Notes: generated from the sequence alone by a model not told the origin. Counted from the stretch's first letter, positions 10,275-19,240 are shown. The stretch: 64,000 nt of DNA from Methylobacterium sp. NMS14P (GCF_028583545.1 NZ_CP087106.1:1364001-1428000), one strand, 5' to 3'. Numbers and translations are program-made.

Positions 10275-11999
10275 CTAATGCCGAACCGCAAGAGTTTCGC
10301 GCGCCGTTACGAATGCCTCGACCAATCGGGTCAACCGCCTCACCGATCCCCCGCGCCAGGATCGACGAAGCAGCGCGACCGCTTCCCCATCCAGAGGCGC
10401 TTCAAAGGCAGGATCGAGCCCGCGATTGGCAGCGATACCCTCCAGGACCGGTCCGAGCAGCGCCTCAAGATCTGCTTGGCTTGGCGCCGCCATCTCCAAG
10501 ACACGCAAGCGGTCGAGCAACGGACCAGGAATGTTGACCACCCCGTTGGCCGTGGCCAACCAGGACACTCGGCTGATATCAACCTCGGTCTGAAAACAAG
10601 GATCTTGGTAGGCCCGGGCGGTCTCCGGTTCGAGCATCGGAAGCAAGGCATCCCAGAGCCTACCGTGATCTGCGCGCGTCGCGGCCTTCTCCAACTCGTC
10701 GATCAGCATCAGCGGATTGGCGGTGCCAGATCGAGCCACCGCCATGATCGGATGCGCTGGCTCCGACGTTGCCCAGCGGCGATCAAGGCCACCGAGCGAT
10801 GCGCCCGCGTCCCGCGTAGCATCGACCCGCCACAGCCCCAATCCGAGATGATGGGCGATCCTCGCGACGATGCGACTCTTGCCGGCTCCCGGCGGGCCGA
10901 TCAGCAGAGTCGGCCGGAGCGTGGCGTGCTCATGTCCGATCAGATCGGCCAGAAGTCGGTCGATCATGGTCTGCGCGTAAGGAAACTCGAATACCAACCG
11001 AGCGCGCACATCCGCGAGATCCGGCACGGCGACCAGCGGGAGCGGCTTGCCGATGATGTGCTCATAGCCGCGGGCGATGGATTTGCCGCGGTCACTCCCG
11101 GTCTCTTGGATCGCCGGAACGACGAGGACGTGGCCTTTGGACACTTCCGCGGGTGGGGCATCGGCATCCGGCAGCTGTGGCGTGGTGTCGACGGTCGCCG
11201 CCTTCTCGCGCCGGCGCGCCTCGCTCTTCTTGGCGAGCTGAGCCTCGATCGTCTTCCATCTGCGCCGCTCCCGCGTCGCCGCGCCGTCTGCGACGGGTCG
11301 TGTCAAGACCTCCCCAACGGGCACGAGCGCGTGGACGAGTGCCACGTCGCTGGCGAAGGCATCATCGGCGCCACAGGCCAAAGTGGCAGCAGCGGCGATG
11401 GCGCTGCTCGTCTTCTCGGAGAACGTCAGAAGCGCGTCCGTAAGCGCGTCGTGCCAAGCTGCCTGCAGCGCGACAGCGAGATCGGTCGCCCCGGTGATGT
11501 CCGAATCGGCACCCTGTTCGGCGACGCGTCCGATAGTGAGGCGCGTCTGCGCCTCGGCCAGCCCTGCAAACCCTTTCCGGAGGTCGAGAACCGCTTCGCG
11601 TTCCAGCCACAGGGGCTGGGCCAAGCGCGCTGCAGCTCTGCGATCATCGCCGGCGCAGGACAACAGCGTCGCGACATCGGCCAACGCCCGCGCCACCGGC
11701 TGATCGTGCTCCACGGCCCACACGTCGAGGAACCGGATCAGAGCGGATCGTCGGGCTATCCATCGACGGTCACGCCACAAGCCGCCCTCCGAAGTGGCCG
11801 CCCCGATCCAGGCGGAGACCAGCGCCTCGGCATCGGGGGCGAGGGTGGTGATCTCGAGGGCGAGCTCGGAGCAAGCAGAAGCCACACGCAGATCCTGAGT
11901 GAGGCAGGCGCGCAGGCGGCGCGGAAGCATCGGTTCGAGCAGGCGACGTGCCGCCTCGGAGTCGATCTGCAGGGCAGGCGGGGTCGAAGAGAATGCCAT
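10275..11999 (-). CDS. AAA+ ATPase (Lon/DnaA-like core) with helical N-terminal extension
   Basis: The protein has 574 residues. Roughly the first 290 are helical and Ala-rich with no recognised domain. The AAA+ core follows: Walker A in LLIGPPGAGKSRI, Walker B in LMLIDELEKA, sensor-1-like WLATANGV and an arginine-rich LLDRLRVLEMA segment. The core resembles Lon-type AAA modules, but no Lon Ser-Lys protease domain follows. A GGGAGGAA ribosome site precedes the ATG at 11999. It lies 14 bases after a small unknown gene and near a PD-(D/E)XK-like gene on the same strand, so it may remodel or power that module. The role is inferred. Confidence 0.85.
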   Translation of the reverse strand: MAFSSTPPALQIDSEAARRLLEPMLPRRLRACLTQDLRVASACSELALEITTLAPDAEALVSAWIGAATSEGGLWRDRRWIARRSALIRFLDVWAVEHDQPVARALADVATLLSCAGDDRRAAARLAQPLWLEREAVLDLRKGFAGLAEAQTRLTIGRVAEQGADSDITGATDLAVALQAAWHDALTDALLTFSEKTSSAIAAAATLACGADDAFASDVALVHALVPVGEVLTRPVADGAATRERRRWKTIEAQLAKKSEARRREKAATVDTTPQLPDADAPPAEVSKGHVLVVPAIQETGSDRGKSIARGYEHIIGKPLPLVAVPDLADVRARLVFEFPYAQTMIDRLLADLIGHEHATLRPTLLIGPPGAGKSRIVARIAHHLGLGLWRVDATRDAGASLGGLDRRWATSEPAHPIMAVARSGTANPLMLIDELEKAATRADHGRLWDALLPMLEPETARAYQDPCFQTEVDISRVSWLATANGVVNIPGPLLDRLRVLEMAAPSQADLEALLGPVLEGIAANRGLDPAFEAPLDGEAVALLRRSWRGGSVRRLTRLVEAFVTARETLAVRH

Positions 12000-12013
12000 C
12001 GGCTTCCTCCCCT

Positions 12014-12457
12014 TCAGTGGGCGACGCCGGCGCGGTCGGAACCGCGGCGCGGAACGGAGCACCAAGCATGGGCGAGGCAGAGCACCTCGAGATCAGCCCG
12101 GCGTCGAGCGCGCCGCCCGAGCACGTGCACGAGCAGGTCGGTGCAGGAGCCGTCACCTCGTACGGCGCAGAGGCAGATCGCCGACATCGCCGGATCGAGG
12201 CGCCCAGGAAAGGCGATGGCCTCGGCGAGGACGTTGAGGGCGATATGGATCGCAGTCGCCGAATCGCCCCGGCAAGCAGCGGACCAGTCGGGGAACGGCA
12301 GGGGCTGCGCGGCATTCAGGGCAGCGGACAGGCGGCACTGCGCCGCCATATCGAGCGCCTCAGGGGCGAGGACACGCCACCAGGACAGCGGCAGCGAGAG
12401 TTTGGCCGCGTCAGTTGTGCCGGAGAGATGGGCATCGGGGTCACGAGCGAGTGTCAT
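12014..12457 (-). CDS. hypothetical protein in AAA+/nuclease-like module
   Basis: The 147-residue protein starts MTLARDPDAHLSGTTDAAKL and contains an aromatic segment (LPLSWWRVLAPEALDMAAQ) and two Cys-bearing stretches (AICLCAVRGDGSCTDLL). No family is recognised. Its stop lies 14 bases before the ATPase start, on the same strand, so the two are probably cotranscribed. A more upstream start at 12496 is possible. The ribosome site is weak. A small partner or adaptor for the ATPase is a reasonable guess only. Confidence 0.6.
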   Translation of the reverse strand: MTLARDPDAHLSGTTDAAKLSLPLSWWRVLAPEALDMAAQCRLSAALNAAQPLPFPDWSAACRGDSATAIHIALNVLAEAIAFPGRLDPAMSAICLCAVRGDGSCTDLLVHVLGRRARRRADLEVLCLAHAWCSVPRRGSDRAGVAH

Positions 12458-12526
12458 TGAGACAGACCTGGAGAGCGCGACGGCGCGCAGGCGCACGGTG
12501 CGGGATTGATGGAGAGCGAGATGGAC

Positions 12527-12554
12527 GCATCAGGTCGCGGCCGCGACCTGATGC
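12527..12554. repeat. perfect 28-base palindrome between module genes
   Basis: The half-site GCATCAGGTCGCGG is followed immediately by its exact reverse complement, giving 14-base arms with no spacer and a NotI site at the centre. It lies 13 bases after the stop of the nuclease-like gene and 70 bases before the next start. There is no T-run on either side, so it is not a classic intrinsic terminator. An operator, a processing hairpin or a recombination site is possible. Confidence 0.75.
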
Positions 12555-12567
12555 CAACGTGGTGCGG

Positions 12568-13458
12568 TCAGGGCGCGAGCGGCCCGGGCGAGTGCGGGTG
12601 TTTGACGTTCTCAGGAACGGCGAGGCTCGCCAACGCCATCGTCAGAAGGTCCGGCACAGCCGCGCGCAATCGGGCTTGAAGCGCCGCAGTCACAGTCTCG
12701 AGCGCTGCCAAGACCGGGGTCGCGAACAGATGATCTATGGCCGGTCCGCTCACCGTAAGGTCATCACCGTACCCGGCCCGTCCATAGACGTCGATCAGCA
12801 CGGCGCGGATTTGCGCGACCTCATAGCCGAGTGAAGCCAGAAACGAGTGGCCCTGGACCTGCGCGCACCGCAGTACCCATTCGACTTGGTGGATTTTCCT
12901 AGCCTCATTTTTTCCGGAGCCTCTCTTGACCTCGGCGATGATGGCTCGGCTCTCTTTCCGGTCGACGACGATCAGGTCGAGAAATACCGACTGCGCGACG
13001 GCGCCCGCGAGTTCGATCGAGGTCTGGTTGAGCTGGGCGACGCTGCTGGCGCGGACGAGTTCCTGGGTCGGAACGGTGATCGGCATCGCGACGTTGCGCA
13101 GCACGAGGTAGCGCCCGCTTCGCTCAAGGACGTCCGTGATCGCCGCCTCGATGAGGGACCCGTGCCTCTTGACCATGGAGGCCAGCACGGATCCGAGTTG
13201 CGACAAGCCCGGTCCGAGCAGGGGATCGGGCACGAAGGTCGCCCGGAACGCGCCGTCGAGCGCGGCCTGGGCTGCGGCCATCAGTTCGGGTGCGCAGATC
13301 TGCGGGATCGCGGGCTGAACGTGGCCGCAGCCTAGGGCCGCGGCGCTCCCGAGCGGGACGGTGATCCGGCTGGCGGTCGCGGATCCAGGCTGCCCACGTG
13401 CAGATAACCGCTGTCGGCCGCCGCGCTGGGCGGCGGGGTGGGGGACGACGATGGTCAT
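12568..13458 (-). CDS. PD-(D/E)XK nuclease-like protein
   Basis: The 296-residue protein has a beta-hairpin VFLDLIVVDRKESRAIIAEV followed by KRG. This gives the D-x(n)-E-x-K signature (Asp in FLD, Glu and Lys in AEVKRG) of the PD-(D/E)XK nuclease fold, with a Gln-bearing helix (KIHQVEWVLRCAQ) after it. Family members cut DNA and occur in restriction and defence systems. The flanking regions are not recognised. The ATG at 13458 was chosen over an in-frame TTG upstream; its ribosome site is weak. It heads a minus-strand run ending in an AAA+ ATPase. The nuclease assignment is motif-based, not tested. Confidence 0.65.
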   Translation of the reverse strand: MTIVVPHPAAQRGGRQRLSARGQPGSATASRITVPLGSAAALGCGHVQPAIPQICAPELMAAAQAALDGAFRATFVPDPLLGPGLSQLGSVLASMVKRHGSLIEAAITDVLERSGRYLVLRNVAMPITVPTQELVRASSVAQLNQTSIELAGAVAQSVFLDLIVVDRKESRAIIAEVKRGSGKNEARKIHQVEWVLRCAQVQGHSFLASLGYEVAQIRAVLIDVYGRAGYGDDLTVSGPAIDHLFATPVLAALETVTAALQARLRAAVPDLLTMALASLAVPENVKHPHSPGPLAP

Positions 13459-14147
13459 GGATGGTTTCCGTCCAGGCGACGCCAACCCGCGCCCTTCACC
13501 GAATGGCAGGGCGACGAACGGGCTCGTTTTTCGCAGCCTCAGGCCTGCGGCAACGAGGGCGTCAGGATTGCAGGATAGCGAGAGGACGCTGAGGCACGGC
13601 GTATCGCGTGCCAGCGCACCTTCAGGCGATCAGGTGGGTTGCCGGGACGGGGGCTTGGGACTGCCCGGAATTCATGCATCGGGCTAGTTTCGTCGGCGCG
13701 ATAACGCCGGTAGTGAAGGTCTCAGCCATGGTCGGTATCCTTCGACGATACGGATTGTGGTCAGGCCGGCATTCGGTGCTGCTAACACCGGTGTCGGCCG
13801 CTCCCTGCTAAAGAGCGGCGCGGCGTGTGCGTGTGGTCTGCCAGGGACGAACTTGGCGCGGACCGGCGTCTTTGAAAAGGCCGCAGATGCGGCAATATGC
13901 TCTTGAGGAAGTCCTTCCTGTCGCGATCGTTAACGGAAGCCTGGCGCCCATTTCCTTGTTGCGGGTGAGCGCATCACATCGCATGATCGCCGGACGGCCG
14001 GGTGGCCGGTTGTCGCCAGCAGATACTTGCACACTGCGCTGATCTCACCGATCCGCACAGATCAACGTGGCGACATTTGCCTGTGTGCTCACATCAGAGA
14101 CACAGCGGATGCCATGCTGGATCGCCGCGGGATCATTGTGAGCGGGT
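13459..14147. other. intergenic region between nuclease-like gene and HipA-like gene
   Basis: About 690 bases separating divergent genes. It should contain both promoters. I searched it for a HipB-like HTH gene and found none. An open stretch without a start codon ends at about 14164 (reading ...MLDRRGIIVSGYVANL), but it resembles nothing I know and may be a remnant. Confidence 0.4.
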
Positions 14148-15398
14148 ATGTGGCGAACCTCTAAGTACAACCGCATTGAGGAAATTCACGTGTTCCGGTC
14201 AGGGCCGAGCGGCTATGTGCCCATCGGCCTCTTGGTCTTCGAAGGTGGCTCCTCACGGCGGATCGGTCGTTTTGCCTATAGCTCCGACTATCTAGCTTCG
14301 GAAGGACGCAGGCCGATTGACCCCATTGGCCTGCCGTTCGGAAACAAGTGGCGGCCTGCGTCCTTGGGAGAGGTCCATCTGGCCTTTCACGATGCAGGCC
14401 CCGACGGCTGGGGCAAAGGAATCCTGACACAGGTATTTCCAGAACTGGAACTCGGCATGCCGGAATTTCTGGCTCTGGGCGGCCTGTCGCGCACTGGCGA
14501 TCTGGCCTTCGGCCCAACGCCAGAGGCTCCCGAGAGGTGGACACCCAGGATGGAAGCAGCGCTTGAGCGCGCCCAAAGCGAGGACGACCTTGAGGGTGCG
14601 CTCATCGCAGCAGAGAAGTACGAGGAAGGCGAAGCGTCGGCGCGCCAACTCGCGCAGCTACTCATCCACAGCTCGGATGTTGGGGGAGCTCGACCGAAGG
14701 CGCGTGTTCGGATTTCAGAAAAAGAATGGATAGCCAAATTTTCCGCGTGGGACGACAGGTTCGAAAATCCCAGGGCTGAAGCGGTTTGCCTCGATTTCGC
14801 CGAGGCAGCAGGCCTTCAAGTCCCGGAGCGGGAACTTCGTATCGTAAACGACAGGCCGGTTCTCTTGGTATCACGTTTTGATCGATCCTCGGCTGGAGCG
14901 TGTTTGTCTTACCTCAGCGCCGGCACTTTGCTGGGCGAGCCAGCTTATGGTTATGCGACAAGCAAGACCTATTTGGACATCGCGGCAGCCGCGCGCCGTA
15001 TCGGTGCACACGAGCCGGAACGCGAGATGTTTCGCAGGCTCCTGGTCAATGCCTATCTTCGGAACACCGACGATCATTTGCGCAACCACGCTTTCATCAA
15101 CGATGGGACCGGCTGGACCCTTTCACCGGTGTTCGATGTTGTCCCGCATCCTTTGGGCACCAAGCATGTCTGCGCCCCTGCTCCCGGTATCAGCCGGGAA
15201 TGCAACCCGAGCACCGCATTCGCGGCCTACATAAAATTTGGCCTCTCCGCTGCCGACGCCAGTTCCATTCTCGATGAGGTTCATGAAGCCACCTCACGCG
15301 TCCCAGCATTTCTCGACGCCCGAGGCGTGTCGAGACGGGATCGGGAGATACTCTTGGCATGCTTCGGCTCACTACCCAGGACCACCACGCCACAATGA
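14148..15398 (+). CDS. hipA: HipA-family serine/threonine kinase toxin-like protein
   Basis: The 416-residue protein has the HipA N-subdomain (GYVPIGLLVFEGGSSRRIG then LAFHDAGPDGWGKGIL), a P-loop-like GGARPKARV, the catalytic loop NTDDHLRNHAF (normally a GDxHxxN-type motif) and the metal-binding DxxP as SPVFDVVPHP. HipA kinases phosphorylate glutamyl-tRNA synthetase and related targets and induce dormancy; they are normally held in check by HipB. No HTH antitoxin is seen next to it on either side. The gene diverges from the nuclease/ATPase module. It may be an orphan HipA-like kinase or a stand-alone regulator. Confidence 0.82.
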   Translation: MWRTSKYNRIEEIHVFRSGPSGYVPIGLLVFEGGSSRRIGRFAYSSDYLASEGRRPIDPIGLPFGNKWRPASLGEVHLAFHDAGPDGWGKGILTQVFPELELGMPEFLALGGLSRTGDLAFGPTPEAPERWTPRMEAALERAQSEDDLEGALIAAEKYEEGEASARQLAQLLIHSSDVGGARPKARVRISEKEWIAKFSAWDDRFENPRAEAVCLDFAEAAGLQVPERELRIVNDRPVLLVSRFDRSSAGACLSYLSAGTLLGEPAYGYATSKTYLDIAAAARRIGAHEPEREMFRRLLVNAYLRNTDDHLRNHAFINDGTGWTLSPVFDVVPHPLGTKHVCAPAPGISRECNPSTAFAAYIKFGLSAADASSILDEVHEATSRVPAFLDARGVSRRDREILLACFGSLPRTTTPQ

Positions 15399-15850
15399 GA
15401 GTCCGCGCCATCAAATGGCGCCACGCCCCTGACAAGATGGAGCAACGAGACGGAACTTTCCATACTTCGAGAAATTCAGTTGAACTACAAGTTAGATGCG
15501 CCGCGAAGGATATGGAACCGTATTAAAATTCCATAAAAACTCATGCCCCCATGGAACATAAGGGCTTCGAACACGCCGTGATCGGCCCAGAAAGCCATAA
15601 GCTGGCTTTTCGACCCGAGACGGTATAATTATGGAAATATTTGCAGCCGCGAAGCATTGCAGCTGAGCCGACTCATGTAAAAATGGACAAGCTGGCTATT
15701 GTGGGGCCGTATACTCGGAAGCTAAAATATAGACTCATGTAACTCGAAACTAGTTTCGCGCGGCCAGTAATTTTAACTGAACCTCGAATGGTAGAGTATG
15801 CGCAAGGCGTTGAACACGCTGGTTGTGCCGGTGTCCGTGATCTCTTCAAA
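15399..15850. other. AT-richer intergenic region
   Basis: No gene supported. Composition drops noticeably between about 15460 and 15780. No RNA structure or terminator with a T-run is evident. Confidence 0.4.
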
Positions 15851-16141
15851 TCAAGCGGCTCGCGTCCCGGCGACGTCCCGTCCGTGGGCCTGATCCATGA
15901 TCTCCCCGATCCGCTCGCCGACGGCGACGGCTATCTCCACCGAGGCCGTCCCTTCCGAACCCTGCCGGCAGATCCGGGTCAGGACGTCGGTCACGCGCTG
16001 CTCCATGACGCCGAGGATCGCCGCGGCCGCCTGTGGCTGGGCACCTCGCAGGACCGCCGCGAGGTCGCAATAGGCGTCGTGAAGAAGCTGCAGCGTGAGC
16101 CGATCAACAGCCTGTTCATCCTCCGCCGACAAGGCCCGCAT
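15851..16141 (-). CDS. small hypothetical helical protein
   Basis: The 96-residue product starts MRALSAEDEQAVDRLTLQLL and is predicted to be almost wholly helical, with amphipathic stretches (AAAAILGVMEQRVTDVLTRI). No domain is recognised. An ATG at 16165 would add eight residues. The opposite strand is also open, but its translation lacks protein-like character. Similar short orphan genes are scattered through this part of the window. Confidence 0.55.
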   Translation of the reverse strand: MRALSAEDEQAVDRLTLQLLHDAYCDLAAVLRGAQPQAAAAILGVMEQRVTDVLTRICRQGSEGTASVEIAVAVGERIGEIMDQAHGRDVAGTRAA

Positions 16142-16347
16142 CACGCCCCCCTCAACGTCCCGCACCCGACGCCACCGACAGCCTTGCCCCGATGCTTTAA
16201 CAAGACGTGAAGAACGCCGTCAGTCGACAGGAATTGGCTAACCACCCCGCCAAACGGCGAGGACGGCAACCTGCCGCGACCGAGATGGAACTTGGCGGGC
16301 CGTCGGCGTGTCAACTCCGCAGGATCCCTCAGCGCGAGAGCCTTTCA

Positions 16348-16623
16348 ATGCGCCCCCTCATCGCCACGCTCACCGCCGCGAGCCTCGGTCTGGCCGCGGC
16401 CGCCGTGACACCCGCCCTGGCCCAGGTGCAGCAGAACAATCCGAACGCCGCCAATCAATCCATGGAGACCAGCGGTCAGGTCCGCGCTCTGCGACAGGAG
16501 CAAACGACCCAGAGCAATACGCTGCGGATGGACATCCAGAGGAACCAAGCCGCGACGCCCGCTCCAAATACCGGGCCGAACGCCATCGGCCCGACCGGGG
16601 GCACCGGCGTCATCGGCCGCTGA
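16348..16623 (+). CDS. small secreted Asn/Gln-rich protein
   Basis: The 91-residue product has a clear Sec signal peptide (MRPLIATLTAASLGLAAAAV, cleavage likely after ALA near residue 26) and a mature part rich in Gln, Asn and Thr (MDIQRNQAATPAPNTGPNA). It is probably periplasmic or released. An in-frame ATG far upstream (16207) would bury the signal peptide, so 16348 was chosen. No function is known. It resembles other short exported orphans in this window in size and low complexity but lacks their shared C-terminal motif. Confidence 0.6.
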   Translation: MRPLIATLTAASLGLAAAAVTPALAQVQQNNPNAANQSMETSGQVRALRQEQTTQSNTLRMDIQRNQAATPAPNTGPNAIGPTGGTGVIGR

Positions 16624-16643
16624 GGGGGGCGAGCGGCGCCGGC

Positions 16644-16871
16644 CTACACGTCCGGCAGGGGCCGTCCCTTCACGACCACCCGCGGCCACCGCTCCAGGCC
16701 GATCGGCATCAGCACGGCGATCTGCGGCGGCACCACGGTGCCGCCGAGCAGGCTCTCGAGGGAGATCCGGCAGGCCTCCTCGAGCTCGCCGCGGGTGCGC
16801 GCGCCGGAGGTCTTGATGTCGGCGATCAGGAGCGCCGCGATCTCGTGGGCAAAGGCGTCGCCGTCCAACAT
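16644..16871 (-). CDS. small hypothetical protein
   Basis: The 75-residue product (MLDGDAFAHEIAALLIADIK...) has a helical first half and a short beta-like end (PPQIAVLMPIGLERWPRVVV). It is convergent with the secreted-protein gene, 20 bases away. No family is recognised, and no signal peptide or membrane segment is seen. Confidence 0.55.
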   Translation of the reverse strand: MLDGDAFAHEIAALLIADIKTSGARTRGELEEACRISLESLLGGTVVPPQIAVLMPIGLERWPRVVVKGRPLPDV

Positions 16872-17039
16872 GCCGGACTCCCGCTCCGTGTCAGCTCAGC
16901 ATAGTCGCCTGAGCATCGTCCCGGCATCAGCACAGAATTGCGTATCCACATACCGATTGCGGATACTTTGTCGCGTCCACGGGTCGGTCGCCGCGAGCCG
17001 CCGCGCTTTGGAACCGTATCCCGGAGGGGGCCGGGACCA

Positions 17040-17435
17040 CTCGAAGGGCGGTGAAGGCCGGCGACGGTGGTATCGACCGCCGGCAGCAGCACCAGGGTGA
17101 GCGGGGTCGCGGCGATCAGGACCCCGATCACCGCGGTGGCGAGCGGCCGCCGCACCTCCACGCGGGTGCTGGTCGAGAACGCCATAGCCGGAAGTTCAGT
17201 GCCGTAAGGTGAGCCGTCATGATCACAGGCCGCAGCGGCTTCGCGGCGGCGTGGATGGCGGCCTCCCGGACACCGGAGTTGGACGCCTCTAGATCGCGGA
17301 TGTAGCTCGCGAGCACGACGCCGTTCAGGATCGCGATGCCGAAGGGCGTATGAAGCCGGTCGCCGTCGGAACCGACAACGGCTCGCCGCGCAGAGCCAGG
17401 GCCGGGTTGACGCCGGGGAAGTGCAGCGAGGTCTT
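17040..17435 (-). pseudogene. CzcA/CusA-type heavy-metal RND efflux pump remnant
   Basis: Three successive minus-strand frames give pieces of one HME-RND inner-membrane pump in correct order: ALALRGEPLSVPTATGFI, then FGIAILNGVVLASYIRDLEA with VREAAIHAAAKPLRPVIMTA, then EVRRPLATAVIGVLIAATPL followed by TLVLLPAV. These correspond to the end of the second membrane block of the roughly 1,040-residue family. At least two frameshifts and loss of both ends make it non-functional. No membrane-fusion or outer-membrane partner gene is nearby. Confidence 0.7.
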
Positions 17436-17635
17436 CCGCCGCGTCGACCGCGCGGAGGCCTCGCGCCGGACCGCCGGCCATGGCTTGAGTCTCCTGGCGG
17501 CGACCGCCGACATCTCCGGCGCGCCCGTGACGCAGGATTTCCCGCCGGCCGGCGGCGAACTCGGAAGGCCGCGCGGCGCGATCAACGAGGTGTCTCGGAT
17601 CGTGGACAGAGACCCCGGGATGTAAGACCGGCCCG

Positions 17636-17655
17636 ACCGCCGCGAAAGCGGCGGT
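17636..17655. terminator. GAAA-loop hairpin upstream of the GGDEF gene
   Basis: CCGCCGC, a GAAA loop and GCGGCGG form a perfect stem, extended by one A-T pair. There is no strong T-run. It may be a weak terminator insulating the following gene or a structured leader. Confidence 0.4.
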
Positions 17656-17707
17656 TAAGGCTCGGCGTGCCAGAGCGTGGCAACGAAGCGCCGTCCGCGG
17701 GGGGCCG

Positions 17708-19240
17708 ATGAACGTCTGGCGACGCATCGCCCCGTGGCTCGGCTCGGCCCGCACCTGGATCGTCCTCGGGATTCTGGCCCCGCTGGGCATGGTCGTGACG
17801 TCCGGTCTCATGCTGGCCGACCTGCGCCGCGACGCCTGGACCAGCGCGGAGCAGACCTCCTGGAACCTCCTGCAGGTCCTCGAGCGCGACATCGCGCGCA
17901 ACATCGAGATGTACGATCTCTCGATCCACGCGGCGGTCGACAACCTGAAGGTGCCGGGCTTGGCCGCGGCCGACCCGCACCTGCGCCAGCTCATCCTGTT
18001 CGACCGCGCCGCGACCGCCCGCGACATGGGCGTGATGCTGATCCTGGACGAGCGGGGCGACGCCGTCGGCGACATCGCGGCCGTGCCGCCGCGCCCGGGC
18101 AACTACGCGGATCGCGAGTACTTCCAGGTCCACCGGGCGAGCACCGGGCTCGGCCTCCATGTCGGGCGCCCGATCGTGTCGCGGCTCAACGGAGAGCGGA
18201 TGCTCCCGTTCAGCCGCCGCATCGACCGGCCCGACGGCAGCTTCGGCGGCGTGGTCCTGGGCACCGTGAAGCTGTCCTACTTCACGCACCTGTTCAGCGA
18301 GATCGATCTCGGACCGGGCGGGGCCATCAACCTGTACCTGACCGACGGCACTCGCCTGATGCGCTACCCCTACGTTGAGGCGGATCTCGGGGCGAATATC
18401 GGGCAGACCGCGATCTTCAAACGGTTCCTGCGCGAGGGACGCGGCAACTTCGTCAGCACCTCCGTGCGCGACGGTGTCGAGCGGAACTACACGTTCACGC
18501 GGATCGGAAATCTGCCGCTGATCCTGAACGTCGCCCTGTCCACCAAGGACGTGGAGGCGGAGTGGGCCGCGAAGGCGACGATCATCGGCGGCATCGTGCT
18601 GGCGCTGTGCGGCCTCACGATCGCGCTGTCGCTCCTGTTCGGGCGGGAGCTGCGTCGCCGCGAGGCGCTGCGGGCCGAGATGGCGGCGCTGTCGCGCACC
18701 GACGCCCTGACCGGCCTGCCGAACCGCCGCTGCTTCGAGGACGCCCTCCGGCGGAACCTGGACGCGGCCCGGCGCGACGGTCAGCCCCTGTCGCTGCTCA
18801 TCGTCGACGCGGACCATTTCAAGCGCTTCAACGACCGCTACGGGCACCCGGTGGGCGACCAGATCCTGCGGGGCTTGGCCCGCTGCCTCGCGGCGAGCGT
18901 GCACCGCCCCCAGGATCTCGTCAGCCGCATCGGCGGCGAGGAGTTCACCCTGCTCCTGCCCGAGACGGACGAGGCCGGCGCCCTGCGCGTCGCCGACACG
19001 GTCCACGCCGAGGTGGCCAACCTGACCGTTCCGTCGGCGGGGATCGGGGCCGGGGCCGTGACGGTGAGCATCGGGCTCGCGGCCGTCCGGCCGGGTGCCG
19101 ACCGGAGCGCGCCGCTGCCGGATTCCTACCGGCTGGCGGACGGCGCCCTGTACGAGGCCAAGAACGGCGGTCGCAACCAGACCCGCAGCGTCGCGCCGCC
19201 GACCCCGCGGGGCGCCCTGCAACTCGTGCGGACGTCCTGA
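17708..19240 (+). CDS. membrane diguanylate cyclase with periplasmic Cache-like sensor
   Basis: The 510-residue protein has two membrane segments (about residues 15-40 and 280-305) bracketing a 240-residue periplasmic region of the dCache type (REYFQVHRASTGLGLHVGRP is characteristic). The C-terminus is a GGDEF domain with active-site GGEEF in SRIGGEEFTLLLPETD, and with an inhibitory RxxD (RPQD) five residues before it. It makes cyclic di-GMP from GTP in response to an outside ligand and is probably subject to product inhibition. A PilZ protein gene follows about 200 bases downstream on the same strand, a natural receptor for its product. Confidence 0.93.
   Translation: MNVWRRIAPWLGSARTWIVLGILAPLGMVVTSGLMLADLRRDAWTSAEQTSWNLLQVLERDIARNIEMYDLSIHAAVDNLKVPGLAAADPHLRQLILFDRAATARDMGVMLILDERGDAVGDIAAVPPRPGNYADREYFQVHRASTGLGLHVGRPIVSRLNGERMLPFSRRIDRPDGSFGGVVLGTVKLSYFTHLFSEIDLGPGGAINLYLTDGTRLMRYPYVEADLGANIGQTAIFKRFLREGRGNFVSTSVRDGVERNYTFTRIGNLPLILNVALSTKDVEAEWAAKATIIGGIVLALCGLTIALSLLFGRELRRREALRAEMAALSRTDALTGLPNRRCFEDALRRNLDAARRDGQPLSLLIVDADHFKRFNDRYGHPVGDQILRGLARCLAASVHRPQDLVSRIGGEEFTLLLPETDEAGALRVADTVHAEVANLTVPSAGIGAGAVTVSIGLAAVRPGADRSAPLPDSYRLADGALYEAKNGGRNQTRSVAPPTPRGALQLVRTS

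Noticed and set aside
10077..12509. 810-codon plus-strand open frame
   Set aside because: It is antisense to the AAA+ ATPase and its neighbour. Its translation is Arg/Pro/Gly-rich without motifs, while the minus strand has Walker A and B.
13898..14164. possible HipB-like gene upstream of the HipA-like kinase
   Set aside because: The frame has an internal stop when read carefully and lacks a start and any HTH pattern.
17582..19222. 546-codon minus-strand open frame
   Set aside because: It is a GC-driven shadow of the GGDEF gene, with no protein-like features.
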